Shown piece by piece: positions 18,483 to 27,161 of a stretch of 64,000 nucleotides of DNA. The notes under the pieces were generated by a model. The model made no database searches and was not told the DNA's origin. It saw only the letters and a list, made by a program, of their open reading frames with translations. Both the position numbers and the translations under genes were made by a program. Origin of the DNA: AC-69 sp963751665 (GTDB taxonomy: Bacteria > Actinomycetota > UBA4738 > HRBIN12); assembly GCA_963751665.1 (NCBI GenBank), contig CAVVVF010000003.1, positions 62,001-126,000 of the forward strand. The letters run 5' to 3'. The stretch's first letter is position 1, and every line of letters starts with the position of its first letter.

Positions 18483-19763
18483 GTGACCCGGTCCGAGGAG
18501 CTGTTCGAGCGCGCCCGGCGCGTCATCCCAGGCGGCGTCGATTCGCCGGTTCGGGCGTTCGGCGCCGTGGGCGGGACGCCACCGTTCATCGCCAGCGGGA
18601 GCGGCGCGTACGTCACCGACGTCGACGGCAACCGCTACGTCGACTTCGTCCAGTCCTGGGGGGCGAACCTGTTCGGGCACGCCTGTCCCGAGATCGTGGA
18701 GGCGGCCATCGCGGCGGCGCGCCGCGGGACGTCGTTCGGCGCGCCGACCGAGCTCGAGGTCGAGCTGGCCGATCGCATCGTCGAGGCCCTCCCGTCCGTC
18801 GACATGGTCCGGCTGGTGTCGAGCGGCACCGAGGCCGCCATGAGCGCGGTCCGCCTGGCCCGCGGGTTCACCGGTCGCGACGCGATCCTGAAGTTCGAGG
18901 GCTGCTACCACGGCCACGCCGACGCGCTGCTGGCGAAGGCGCCGGCTCGGGCGTGGCGACGTTCGGGCATCCCGGGCTCGGCGGGCGTGACCGAGGGCGC
19001 GGCCAAGGACACGCTGACCGTCCCGTACAACGACCTCGACGCCGTCGCGGCGCTGCGTTCGCGGAACGCGGCGACGAGCTCGCCGCCGTGATCGTCGAGC
19101 CGGTGGCGGCCAACATGGGCGTCGTGCCGCCCGAGCCCGGATTCCTGGAAGGGCTCCGCGAGCTCTGCACCGAGCATGGCGCGCTCCTGATCTTCGACGA
19201 GGTCATCACGGGATTCCGCCTCGCCTACGGCGGGGCACAGGGCGTCTTCGTCGGTCACCCCGGACCTCACGGTCCTGGGCAAGGTCATGGGCGGCGGGTT
19301 CCCGTGCGCCGCGTTCGGTGGCCGCCGCGACGTCATGGAACGCCTGGCCCCGGTCGGCCCCGTGTACCAGGCCGGGACGCTGAGCGGGAACCCGGTGGCG
19401 GTGGCGGCGGGCCTCGCGGCGCTCGACCTGGCCCGGGAACGCAATCCGTATCCGCAGCTGGCGAAGGTCGCCGAGGAGCTCGCCGCCGGGCTCGGAGGAG
19501 GCGTTCGAGCAGCGACGGGATCCCGGCCACGGTCAACCGGGTCGAGACGATGTTCAGCGTGTTCTTCACCGACGGGCCCGGTTCGGAACTTCGCGGACGC
19601 GAGGGCCGCCGACCACGAACGGTTCGCCAGGTTCTTCCACCACATGCTGGACCGGGGCGTGTACCTGCCGCCCTCCGGCTACGAGATGTGGACCCTGTCG
19701 GCGACCCATGGCCCCGAGGAGATCGAGCGCACCCTGGAGGCGGCATCGTCCTTCACGGGCTGA
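18483..19763 (+). CDS. hemL: glutamate-1-semialdehyde 2,1-aminomutase (several frame breaks)
   Basis: PLP enzyme that converts glutamate-1-semialdehyde to 5-aminolevulinate. Begins MTRSEELFERARRVIPGGVD and has NRYVDFVQSWGANLFGHACP, VSSGTEAAMSAVRLARG (PLP phosphate site), EGCYHGHADALL, IVEPVAANMGVVPP and LLIFDEVITGFR. The PLP lysine is in VLGKVMGGGFP. Breaks occur near 18945, 18965, 19075, 19255, 19500 and 19580. GTG 18483 is supported by the leaderless -10 box. It converges with the minus-strand pterin dehydratase, only four bases away. Confidence 0.92.
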
Positions 19764-19767
19764 GCGT

Positions 19768-20121
19768 TCAGCCCGGCGCGGCCTGCGCTTCCTGGAGCGC
19801 GCGGTCGGCTTTCGCGGCGAACACGAAGTCGGCCTCGTTCAGCCCGTCGATCTTGTGGGTCCAGATCGTGAGCTTGACCTTTCCCCAGGCCAGGGAGATG
19901 TCGGGGTGGTGTCCCACCTTCTCCGCCAGCTCGCCCACCGCGTTCGTGAAGTCCAGCGCCTGGCGGAAGTCCTTGAACCGGTACTCCTTCTCCAGGTGGT
20001 GGTCGTCCACGACCTCCCACCCGCCTCCCAGGTCGGCCAGGTACGCCCGGGCCTCCTCGTGGGTGAGCGGCGGGACGCCGCCCCGGCACGGCACGCATTC
20101 CATGGACGCGAGGTCTCTCAT
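19768..20121 (-). CDS. 4a-hydroxytetrahydrobiopterin dehydratase (PhhB/PCD family)
   Basis: A 117-residue pterin-4a-carbinolamine dehydratase. ATG 20121 gives MRDLASMECVPCRGGVPPLT. The catalytic histidine pair is in EKVGHHPDISLAW, followed by VKLTIWTHKIDGLNEADF. Family members recycle oxidised pterin cofactor for aromatic amino-acid hydroxylases; where these are absent the role is unclear. It lies 32 bases downstream of the leucine-type dehydrogenase gene in the same direction, suggesting a link to amino-acid breakdown, which is only an inference. Confidence 0.88.
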   Translation of the reverse strand: MRDLASMECVPCRGGVPPLTHEEARAYLADLGGGWEVVDDHHLEKEYRFKDFRQALDFTNAVGELAEKVGHHPDISLAWGKVKLTIWTHKIDGLNEADFVFAAKADRALQEAQAAPG

Positions 20122-20153
20122 GGCTCCGATGCTCCGAGTCTCGGCCGGTTCCG

Positions 20154-21204
20154 TCAAGCGGCCGCCGCCAGCCGCCGCTCGACGATCCGCTCCGCGGCCG
20201 CGCCGGTGGAGATGCCCGCCGCGTCGGCTGCCTCGAACACCTCCGTGAGCGTGTCTGCCGATCCCGAGCAGGCGCTCGTCGCGCTTGGCCTCGTCCTCGC
20301 CGAGCAGCTCGAGCGAGGCGAGATGGATGATGCCGCCGGCGTTGATCACGTAGTCCGGCGCGTACAGGATGCCGAGCGGTCCGAACAGCTCCGCATCCTC
20401 CGGACGAGCCAGCTGGTTGTTGGCCGCCCCGGCCACGATGCGGCACCGAAGCTCGGGGATCGTCTCCGAGGACAGGACCCCGCCGGTCGCGTTCGGCGAG
20501 AACACGTCGCACACAGTCCCCACCGCGTCCTCGGGGGCCACGACCTCCGCGCCAAGGGCCGCCGCCGCCTCCCTGGCCCGGGCCTCGTTCACGTCGGTCA
20601 GCTTCAATCGCGCTCCCGCCTGCGCCAGCTGCTCGGCCAGGCTCCGCCCCACCGCGCCGACCCCCTGGATCAGCACGGTTCGGCCGTCCAGGTCGGGTGA
20701 GCCGAACGCGTGCGCGACGCTCGCCCGGATCCCGTGGAACACGCCGGTCGCCGTGGCCGGCCCCGAGCTGCCCGAACCCCCGCACGCGACGCTCCGGCCG
20801 AACACGTACGGGCACCGTTCGCCGACGACGTCCATGTCGCGTTCGGTTGTGTTCATGTCGCACGCCGTCATGTACGTCCCGCCCAGCGAGCGAACGAAGT
20901 CGCCGTACCGCTCGAAGAGCGCACGGCGCCGATGCCCCTGGGGGATGTCCGGCACCGCCAGGACGGCCTTCCCACCGCCCAACGGGAGCCCGGCCACGGC
21001 GTTCTTGAAGGTCATCGCGGCGGCGAGCCGGAGGCCGTCCCGGAGCCCCTCGCCCGGCTGGGCGTACGCCTTCAGCCGGGTCCCGCCGGAGGCCGGACCG
21101 AGCTGGGTGGAGTGCACGCAGACGAACATCCACGTCGCGAGGTCACGGTCGAAGCGGACGGCGACCTCCTCACCGTCCCACCCTTCGAGCAACTCCTCGA
21201 ACAC
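20154..21204 (-). CDS. leucine/valine-type amino-acid dehydrogenase (one frame break)
   Basis: NAD-dependent oxidative deaminase of branched-chain amino acids, Glu/Leu/Phe/Val dehydrogenase superfamily. GTG 21204 starts a protein with GPASGGTRLKAY, AAAMTFKNAVAGLPLGGGKA (catalytic lysine region), TACDMNTTERDMDVV and the NAD fold VLIQGVGAVGRSLAEQLAQ. The C-terminal helix lies in another frame after a break near 20260 (EVFEAADAAGIS). Length of about 350 residues matches leucine and valine dehydrogenases rather than the longer glutamate enzymes. Confidence 0.88.
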
Positions 21205-21210
21205 GGGGGG

Positions 21211-21345
21211 TTACTGCGAAGTGGTGGTGATGTGGACGGTCTGCCCGCCCTGTTTCTTGGCCCGCTTGGCGGCCCGCTTCTCCTTGATGTTCTTCTGGGG
21301 CTGCCGCTTCTGGCTCTTCTCGCGGCCCTTGTCCTTCGCGTGCAC
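21211..21345 (-). CDS. small highly basic protein, 44 residues
   Basis: GTG 21345 follows AAGGGAAGG and a CATAAT -10 box at 21379-21374. The product (VHAKDKGREKSQKRQPQKN, then IKEKRAAKRAKKQGG) has 17 Lys or Arg and no hydrophobic segment. It is probably cytoplasmic and could bind nucleic acid. I recognise no family. It sits between hemQ and the dehydrogenase gene on the same strand. The in-frame lysine-rich composition differs from the Arg-rich shadows of other frames in this GC-rich genome, which supports it being real. Confidence 0.55.
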   Translation of the reverse strand: MHAKDKGREKSQKRQPQKNIKEKRAAKRAKKQGGQTVHITTTSQ

Positions 21346-21381
21346 GGCCTTCCCTTCGAACGGGGACGCTCCAATTATGCG

Positions 21382-22044
21382 CTACGCGAGGTCGGTGAGG
21401 GCCTCTCGGACGCCTTTTCGGATGCCCGTGACGAAGGGGACCTCCTCCTTCGTGTAGCGGCGGGCCGGCGACTCCCGGAGCGCCCGGATGCACTCCACGA
21501 TTCGCTCCAGGTCGTCGGCCTCGAACGCCAGGATCCACTCCCAGTCGTTGATGCCGAAGGCGCTGGTGGTGTTGGCCAGGACGTCGGGGAACCGGCGGCC
21601 CCGCTCGCCGTGCTCGCGCAGCAGGGCCGCACGCTCATCGGAGGGCAGGAGATACCACTCCGAGGTTCGGACGAACGGGTAGACGTTCAGGAATCGCTTC
21701 GGCGGCTCCCCTCGAGCGAAGGCTGGCAAGTGGTCCGAGGTGAACTCGGCCGGCTTCACCACGCCCATGAACATCCAGGCGGGGTCGAGCTGCCGGCCAG
21801 CGGCGGTGCGACGGAACTGCACCAGAGCGTCTTGCAGCTCGTCGGGACTCGCCCCGATCAGCCACAGCATGAGGTCCGAGTCTGCGCGGAACCCCACCGT
21901 CGAGTAGACGCCCCGGACCGTGATCCGGCCGTCCCACTCCTTGAACAGGTTCTCGATCTCCTGGGCGGCGTCGTCCGGGTCGAGATCCCGAACCCCGGCC
22001 TGCGCCTTGAACACCGGGTAGAGGGCATACAGCGCTTCGGTCAT
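21382..22044 (-). CDS. hemQ: coproheme decarboxylase HemQ (ChdC)
   Basis: Last step of the coproporphyrin-dependent heme route: peroxide-driven decarboxylation of coproheme to heme b. The chlorite-dismutase fold is evident over 220 residues. Key segments are YSTVGFRADSDLMLWLIG, PPKRFLNVYPFVRTSEWYLL (holds the catalytic Tyr region) and LLREHGERGRRFPDVLANT (heme-ligand His region). ATG 22044 overlaps the hemY stop as ATGA. It is the last gene of the hemE-hemH-hemY-hemQ operon, so the whole terminal pathway is translationally coupled. Confidence 0.93.
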   Translation of the reverse strand: MTEALYALYPVFKAQAGVRDLDPDDAAQEIENLFKEWDGRITVRGVYSTVGFRADSDLMLWLIGASPDELQDALVQFRRTAAGRQLDPAWMFMGVVKPAEFTSDHLPAFARGEPPKRFLNVYPFVRTSEWYLLPSDERAALLREHGERGRRFPDVLANTTSAFGINDWEWILAFEADDLERIVECIRALRESPARRYTKEEVPFVTGIRKGVREALTDLA

Positions 22045-23444
22045 CTCACGTGCTCCCCTTCGATCGGTTGGAGCTGGCGGGCCAGGTGCGATCGGACCGC
22101 CTCCGCGACCTCGTTCGCTCCGCGGACGCAGTCCGCGATCCCCGGCCCACGGTACGCCTGCCCGACCAGGAACGTCCCGGGCGGCAGGGCCCGCTCGATG
22201 GCGGCCACGCGATCCAGGTGCCCCACCTCGTACTGCGGCATCGACCGGGGCCACCGGACCAGACGCCAGGCCTCCGGCTCGGCCGGGAGCGGAAGGATGG
22301 CGGCCAGCTGCCGGGCGACGCCTTCCGCGATGGCGTCGTCGGGTTGGTCCAGGAGGTCCTCCGCCCCCGAACCGCCGACGAAGCAGCGAACCACGGCCCG
22401 GTCCCCGAACGCGGGGTCCGGCCATTTCCGGGAGACCAGGGTGCAGGCCGTCATGGCCAGCTTCCCCCTCGGGACGACGAATCCCGAGCTGTCGGGCAAG
22501 GGCTCGCCCGTCCCTTCGGGGTAGACGAGCAGGACCACGCCCGTGGAGACGTGAGGGATCCCTCGAAGCCCTTCCCCAGCCTCGGGCGCGAGGTGCTCGA
22601 TCAGGTCCGCCGAGACGAAGGCCGGCGTCGCCAGCACCACCGAATCCGCGGAGAGCTCCAGGTCCCCGGCGTGAACCACGTAGCCCGGCCCCTCGCGTTC
22701 CACCCGGTCCACGCGCGCGTCACACCGAACGCGATCACCCAGGGCCGAAGCGAGGGCACCGATGAGTCGGCGCATCCCACCGCGCGGCCGCAGGAACATC
22801 GGTGGCGGCGTGGCGTCCGCGGCCGCGGCCGCCCGGGCCGCGGCCCGGGCGCCGCGGATCAGGCTTCCGTGTCGGCGCTCCCACTCGGCGAGCTCCGGGA
22901 ACGTGGCCAACGAGCTCAGCCGGTCGACGTCCCCGGCGAACAGGCCACCGAGCAGCGGAGCAACCAGCGAGTCGGTTGCTTCGTCGCCCATCCGGCGACG
23001 AAGCAACGCCCCGAGGGACTCGTCGCCCCGCTCCTTCCTGGGCCTCCTCACCAGGTCGCCCAGCGCGTCGATCCTTCCTCGACGAGACATCCCGTCCCAG
23101 CCCCACAGCTCCCGAAGGTCGGTGGGGATGCCGAACGGCCCGCTGGGGAAGTGACGAAGCCCGCCATCAGTCCAGACGAACGTGATGCCGGTGGCAGGCG
23201 CGACGAGCTCGCGGGCCAGGCCGAGCTCCCGCGCCAGTTGGACCGCCCAGGGCTTCCGGGCGATCACCGAGTCCGGCCCGCCATCGAGCCGGAGTCCGCC
23301 CACCTCGACCGAGGCCACCTTGCCGCCCGGCTCGGGGCCGGCCTCCAGGACCGAGACCTCGAGACCCTCCGGCGAGGCGACCAATCGGTACGCCGTCGCG
23401 AGGCCCGCCACGCCCCCGCCCACGACGACGACGCGTTCGCTCAT
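22041..23444 (-). CDS. hemY: coproporphyrinogen III oxidase HemY (CgoX; protoporphyrinogen-oxidase family)
   Basis: FAD enzyme oxidising coproporphyrinogen III to coproporphyrin III in the Gram-positive heme route. Complete at 467 residues: FAD fold VVVVGGGVAGLATAYRLV, GPEPGGKV, LDGGPDSVIARKP, and the C-terminal signature VGQAYRGPGIADCVRGANEV. The ATG at 23444 overlaps the hemH stop (ATGA) and its own TGA overlaps hemQ. The partner genes argue for coproporphyrinogen rather than protoporphyrinogen as the physiological substrate. No signal peptide. Confidence 0.93.
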   Translation of the reverse strand: MSERVVVVGGGVAGLATAYRLVASPEGLEVSVLEAGPEPGGKVASVEVGGLRLDGGPDSVIARKPWAVQLARELGLARELVAPATGITFVWTDGGLRHFPSGPFGIPTDLRELWGWDGMSRRGRIDALGDLVRRPRKERGDESLGALLRRRMGDEATDSLVAPLLGGLFAGDVDRLSSLATFPELAEWERRHGSLIRGARAAARAAAAADATPPPMFLRPRGGMRRLIGALASALGDRVRCDARVDRVEREGPGYVVHAGDLELSADSVVLATPAFVSADLIEHLAPEAGEGLRGIPHVSTGVVLLVYPEGTGEPLPDSSGFVVPRGKLAMTACTLVSRKWPDPAFGDRAVVRCFVGGSGAEDLLDQPDDAIAEGVARQLAAILPLPAEPEAWRLVRWPRSMPQYEVGHLDRVAAIERALPPGTFLVGQAYRGPGIADCVRGANEVAEAVRSHLARQLQPIEGEHVR

Positions 23445-24412
23445 GCCGAGGCCACCGCCCCCAGGTGCTCCCGAACGATCGCGGCGAGCGCCCGTACGAA
23501 CGCGGGGTCCGCGTTCGGCATCTCGGTCCTGGCGAACTCGATCCCGGCCTCCTCGGCGACCCGCTTCGCCTCGATGTCCAGGTCGTACAGGATCTCCAGG
23601 TGATCCGCGGTGAACCCGGCCGAGCACACGACGACCGCGGGGTGGCCCCTTCCAGCTAGCTCCCGGATCACGTCCTCGATCGGGGGGCCCCACCAAGGGT
23701 CGGGCGTGCGACCCGCGCTCTGCCACCCGATCGCGAACGAGGGCAACCCCAGACGCCCCGCGACCAGATCGGCCGTCTCCTGGAGTCCGTCCCGGTACCG
23801 GCAGGAGGGATCGCACGCACAGTCCCTGCATCGAAGCGACCCGTCATCAGCCGTGCGGACGGGGAGCGAGTGCGCCGAGAACACCACCGCCGCCTTCTCC
23901 CGGTTCGCCTCGGATAGGGCGCCGAGCGCATCGCGAACGCGGCTCGCCAACAGGTCGACGAACAGCGGATGGTCGTGGTAGCCAAGGACGAACGTGAAGG
24001 CTGGGCCGCCTTGCTCGGCCACGGCCCGCTCGACGCGCTCGACGTACGTCTCGACCGACATCCCCGACCAGTGCGGCGCCATGACGATGCCGATTGCGCG
24101 CTCGATCCCATCGGTCCGCATCCGCTCGACCGCGTCGGCGATGAACGGCGGCGAGTGCTTCATGCCTATGTACGTCCTGAACTCGCCTGGACCGCCGGCG
24201 TTCAGCTCTCGTTCCAGTCCGGCGGCCTGCTGCTTCGTGATGTCCATGAGCGGGAACCGGTTGCCGATGGCGAGGTACCGTTCACGCAGTGCGGCCAGGT
24301 GCTCTGGCGAAGGCGCCCGCCCGCCCCGGATGTCCGTGTAATACCGCTCGACGTCCGCGGGCCCGCTCGCGCTTCCGTACGCCATGACCAGGACGCCCAC
24401 GGGCTTCGTCAC
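23441..24412 (-). CDS. hemH: coproporphyrin ferrochelatase HemH (CpfC) with internal Cys segment
   Basis: Inserts ferrous iron into coproporphyrin III. Complete at 323 residues from GTG 24412, which overlaps the hemE stop (GTGA). Family segments: GVLVMAYGSASGPADVERYY, YIGMKHSPPFIADAVERM, the metal-site histidine in VVFSAHSLPVR, and VVVCSAGFTADHLEILYDLD. Directly after the histidine motif is LRCRDCACDPSCRYRDGL, four cysteines within ten residues. Some bacterial ferrochelatases hold a 2Fe-2S cluster on such an internal segment, so a cluster is likely here. Confidence 0.93.
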   Translation of the reverse strand: MTKPVGVLVMAYGSASGPADVERYYTDIRGGRAPSPEHLAALRERYLAIGNRFPLMDITKQQAAGLERELNAGGPGEFRTYIGMKHSPPFIADAVERMRTDGIERAIGIVMAPHWSGMSVETYVERVERAVAEQGGPAFTFVLGYHDHPLFVDLLASRVRDALGALSEANREKAAVVFSAHSLPVRTADDGSLRCRDCACDPSCRYRDGLQETADLVAGRLGLPSFAIGWQSAGRTPDPWWGPPIEDVIRELAGRGHPAVVVCSAGFTADHLEILYDLDIEAKRVAEEAGIEFARTEMPNADPAFVRALAAIVREHLGAVASA

Positions 24413-25455
24413 GTGGTTCCCCGTTCCGTCGCCCGGTGCACCAGGTCGACCAGGCGCTCGAGGTTCTCGACCGGCGTCTGGGGCAGCACCCCGTGGCCCA
24501 GGTTGAACACGTGGCCGTCGCGCCCCGCCGCCCGGCGCAGCACCCCGAGGGCCTTGGGCTGCAGCGCCTCCCACGAGGCCAGGCACGCCGCGGGGTCCAG
24601 GTTGCCCTGGATCGCGCGATCGTGTCCGATCCGATCCCACGCCGCGTCGAGCGGCACGCGCCAGTCGACTCCCATCACGTCGCCCCCGGCCTGGCCCATC
24701 AGCTTCAACAGCTCCCCGGTCCCAACGCCGAAATGGATCGAGGGAGCCTCGAGGTCACTCAGGCCGGCGAAGAGGCGGCTCGCCGCCGGGAGGACGAACC
24801 GCTCGTAGTCGTCGGGATCGAGCGCGCCCACCCAGCTGTCGAACACCTGCACCGCCTGGACCCCCGCCTCGACCTGCGCGCGCAGGTGCGCGAGCGCGAG
24901 GTCCGCGAGACGCTCCGCCAGGCGGGCCCACAGCGGAGGATCGTCGTGCATCAGCGCCTTCGTGCGGGCGTGGTCGCGCGACGGCCCCCCCTCCACCAGA
25001 TAGCTCGCCAGCGTGAACGGCCCCCCGGCGAAGCCGATCAGCGGGACCTTCAGCTCCTTTCGGAGCAGCCTGATGGCCTCGAGCACATGGGGGACGTCGA
25101 CCTCGGGCTCGAGCGGCCGAAGCCCTTCGACGTCGCGCGCCGTCCTGATGGGCTGCTCTACGATCGGCCCGGTGCCGGGCTCGAGTCGCACGTCGATCCC
25201 GACGGCGGCCAGGGGCACCATGATGTCGGAGAACAGGATGGCGGCGTCGAGCTCCATGCGTCGGAGTGGCTGGAGCGTGAGCTCGACGGCGAGATCGGGC
25301 GATCGGACGGCTTCCAGGACGTCCCGGTCGCCGCGAAGCTCGCGGTACTCGGGGAGGTAGCGGCCGGCCTGGCGCATGAACCACACGGGGGTGCGGTCCA
25401 CGGGCTGGCGCCGGCAGGCGCGGAGGAACCGGTCGCTGGTCGTGCCGGGGGCCAT
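24409..25455 (-). CDS. hemE: uroporphyrinogen decarboxylase
   Basis: Removes four carboxyl groups from uroporphyrinogen III to give coproporphyrinogen III. Complete at 348 residues, beginning MAPGTTSDRFLRACRRQPVD. The two N-terminal family signatures are present: PVWFMRQAGRYLPEYRELR and, near residue 200, the VQVFDSWVGALDPDDYERF region; GFAGGPFTLASYLVEGG lies between. ATG 25455 is chosen because a TATCCT -10 box lies eight bases upstream; the in-frame TTG at 25464 falls inside that box. First gene of the hemEHYQ operon. Confidence 0.94.
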   Translation of the reverse strand: MAPGTTSDRFLRACRRQPVDRTPVWFMRQAGRYLPEYRELRGDRDVLEAVRSPDLAVELTLQPLRRMELDAAILFSDIMVPLAAVGIDVRLEPGTGPIVEQPIRTARDVEGLRPLEPEVDVPHVLEAIRLLRKELKVPLIGFAGGPFTLASYLVEGGPSRDHARTKALMHDDPPLWARLAERLADLALAHLRAQVEAGVQAVQVFDSWVGALDPDDYERFVLPAASRLFAGLSDLEAPSIHFGVGTGELLKLMGQAGGDVMGVDWRVPLDAAWDRIGHDRAIQGNLDPAACLASWEALQPKALGVLRRAAGRDGHVFNLGHGVLPQTPVENLERLVDLVHRATERGTT

Positions 25456-25463
25456 GGCCCCCA

Positions 25464-25469
25464 AGGATA
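25464..25469 (-). promoter_or_regulatory. -10 box, near-leaderless hemE operon
   Basis: TATCCT on the minus strand, eight bases before ATG 25455; expected leader about two bases. Confidence 0.5.
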
Positions 25470-25486
25470 CGGATGTCCCGCCAGCC

Positions 25487-27037
25487 TCAGCCTGCGGTCG
25501 CCGTCTCCCGCTGGACGACCCCCTCGCTCGGCGGACAGGCCGGGAGGACGACCTTGAACGCGCAGCCCCCGGTCGGAGCGTCCTGCACCGTCACGGAACC
25601 CCCGAATGACTCGGCGAGGCCCCGGACGATGGGCAGGCCCAGCCCCAGCCCGGGCTGGCCCCGGTGCGGACCGAGGCGGGAGAACCGCTCGAAGATCCGC
25701 TGCCGTTTGTCCGGAGCGATGCCCGGTCCTGAATCCACGACCCAGATCGTGACGCCGCCGACACCGGGCTCGACCTCCAGGCGGACCGGTGGCCTGCCGT
25801 ACTTGTGCGCGTTGTCCACGAGGTTCTCCAGGATCCTGCGTACCGAGTCGGCGTTGGCCAGGATCGGGGCGGACAGCGGCGCCTGAACAAGCACCGGCCG
25901 CTCGCTGACCTCGAAGTCGGAGGCCACGAGGCGGGCAACCTCGGACACGTCCACGGGACCGAGCGAGGTGGCGGTCCGGCCTCGCTCCAGCCGGGTCGAG
26001 ATGATCAGATCCTCGATCATCGACGCCAGGTAGTGCGCGTTCCGATCGATGATCTGCAGAAGCTCGGCGTGGTTCTCGCGGAGCTCGGGGCGCTGCACCC
26101 CCTCGGCGGCCGCCAGGACCGCGGTCAGCGGGGTCCGGAGCTCGTGGGTCACGATGTCCACGAGCTCGGTCTTCAACCGGTCCAGCTCCATCAGCTCGAC
26201 CACGTGGGCCCGCTCCGACTCGAACAGCCGAGCGTTGGCGATGGCCCCCGCGGCCTGTTCGGCGAACAGGCTGAGGGCCCGAAGGTCGTATTCGGTGAAC
26301 AGGCGATGGGGCTCGGCGTTCACGCTCAGCACGCCGAGAAGGCCATCCCGGTTCACCAGCGGGATGCACATGGCGCTCTCGACCGGATCGTCGCGGAGGG
26401 GCAGCTCCGGGAACTCGGAGGGGTCGGGCTGTCCGTTGATCAGCAGGGGCTCCAGGGTCTCCGCCACCCGGCCGGCGATGCCCTTGCCGATCCGCAGTCT
26501 CCTGTCCCGTGCAGCCTCGTTGCCCATGACGCTCGCGGCCACGAGGTCTTCCCCCTCGACCATCATGATCGATCCGCTCTTGCCGGCCAGCAGGTCGGTG
26601 GCGCTTCGCAAGATCACCTCGAGGACGGCGTCCAACTCGAGGATGGAGTTCATGGCCTTGCCCGCATCGAGGAGGAGCGAGACCTCGTGCAGGCGGCTCG
26701 ACAGCGCGACCGTGAGGACCCGCTCGTCGGTCAGGAGGCGGGCCAGCTTGCGAAGGTGCAACTCCTTCTCGATGGCGTAGGTGCAGAAGGCGATCGAGAG
26801 CACGACGACCCCCCACCGCAGGGCTGCCGCCGGCAGGAAGGTACGCGGGGCGCCGGGCCACACCGAGAGCAGGGCGATCCCGGCGCTGACCGACACGAGC
26901 AGGACGGTGGTGAGGATCCAGAGCTGCATCCGGCGGTGCTCCACGGCCTCCAGGGAGGGCGTGCTGAAGTCGCGCAGGCCCACCACCCGGGCCTCGCGAC
27001 GGATGCTGTCCGACAGCGGAGAAGCGTCCTCTGCCAT
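25487..27037 (-). CDS. membrane GAF-domain sensor histidine kinase
   Basis: Complete 516-residue sensor. Two membrane segments (about residues 38-58 and 72-92) are followed by a GAF domain (about 125-275, with AGKSGSIMMVEGEDLVAASV and LRIGKGIAGRVAE). HisKA then holds the phospho-acceptor in IVTHELRTPLTAVL, and the ATPase domain has NLVDNAHKYG, DSGPGIAP and LGLGLPIVRG. No response regulator is adjacent, so it is an orphan here. It is divergent from the membrane-protein gene at 27162 and ends about 30 bases from hemE. Confidence 0.88.
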   Translation of the reverse strand: MAEDASPLSDSIRREARVVGLRDFSTPSLEAVEHRRMQLWILTTVLLVSVSAGIALLSVWPGAPRTFLPAAALRWGVVVLSIAFCTYAIEKELHLRKLARLLTDERVLTVALSSRLHEVSLLLDAGKAMNSILELDAVLEVILRSATDLLAGKSGSIMMVEGEDLVAASVMGNEAARDRRLRIGKGIAGRVAETLEPLLINGQPDPSEFPELPLRDDPVESAMCIPLVNRDGLLGVLSVNAEPHRLFTEYDLRALSLFAEQAAGAIANARLFESERAHVVELMELDRLKTELVDIVTHELRTPLTAVLAAAEGVQRPELRENHAELLQIIDRNAHYLASMIEDLIISTRLERGRTATSLGPVDVSEVARLVASDFEVSERPVLVQAPLSAPILANADSVRRILENLVDNAHKYGRPPVRLEVEPGVGGVTIWVVDSGPGIAPDKRQRIFERFSRLGPHRGQPGLGLGLPIVRGLAESFGGSVTVQDAPTGGCAFKVVLPACPPSEGVVQRETATAG

Positions 27038-27161
27038 GGTTCCCTGCTGGGACTATCGGAGGGAGGGAACCCCTCCTTGACGAGCCGGCGCGACCGGCTC
27101 CACCGGGGGGACTAGGCTTGACCTTGACCGAACGAGGCTGATCGAGACCAGGGAGGGCTGT

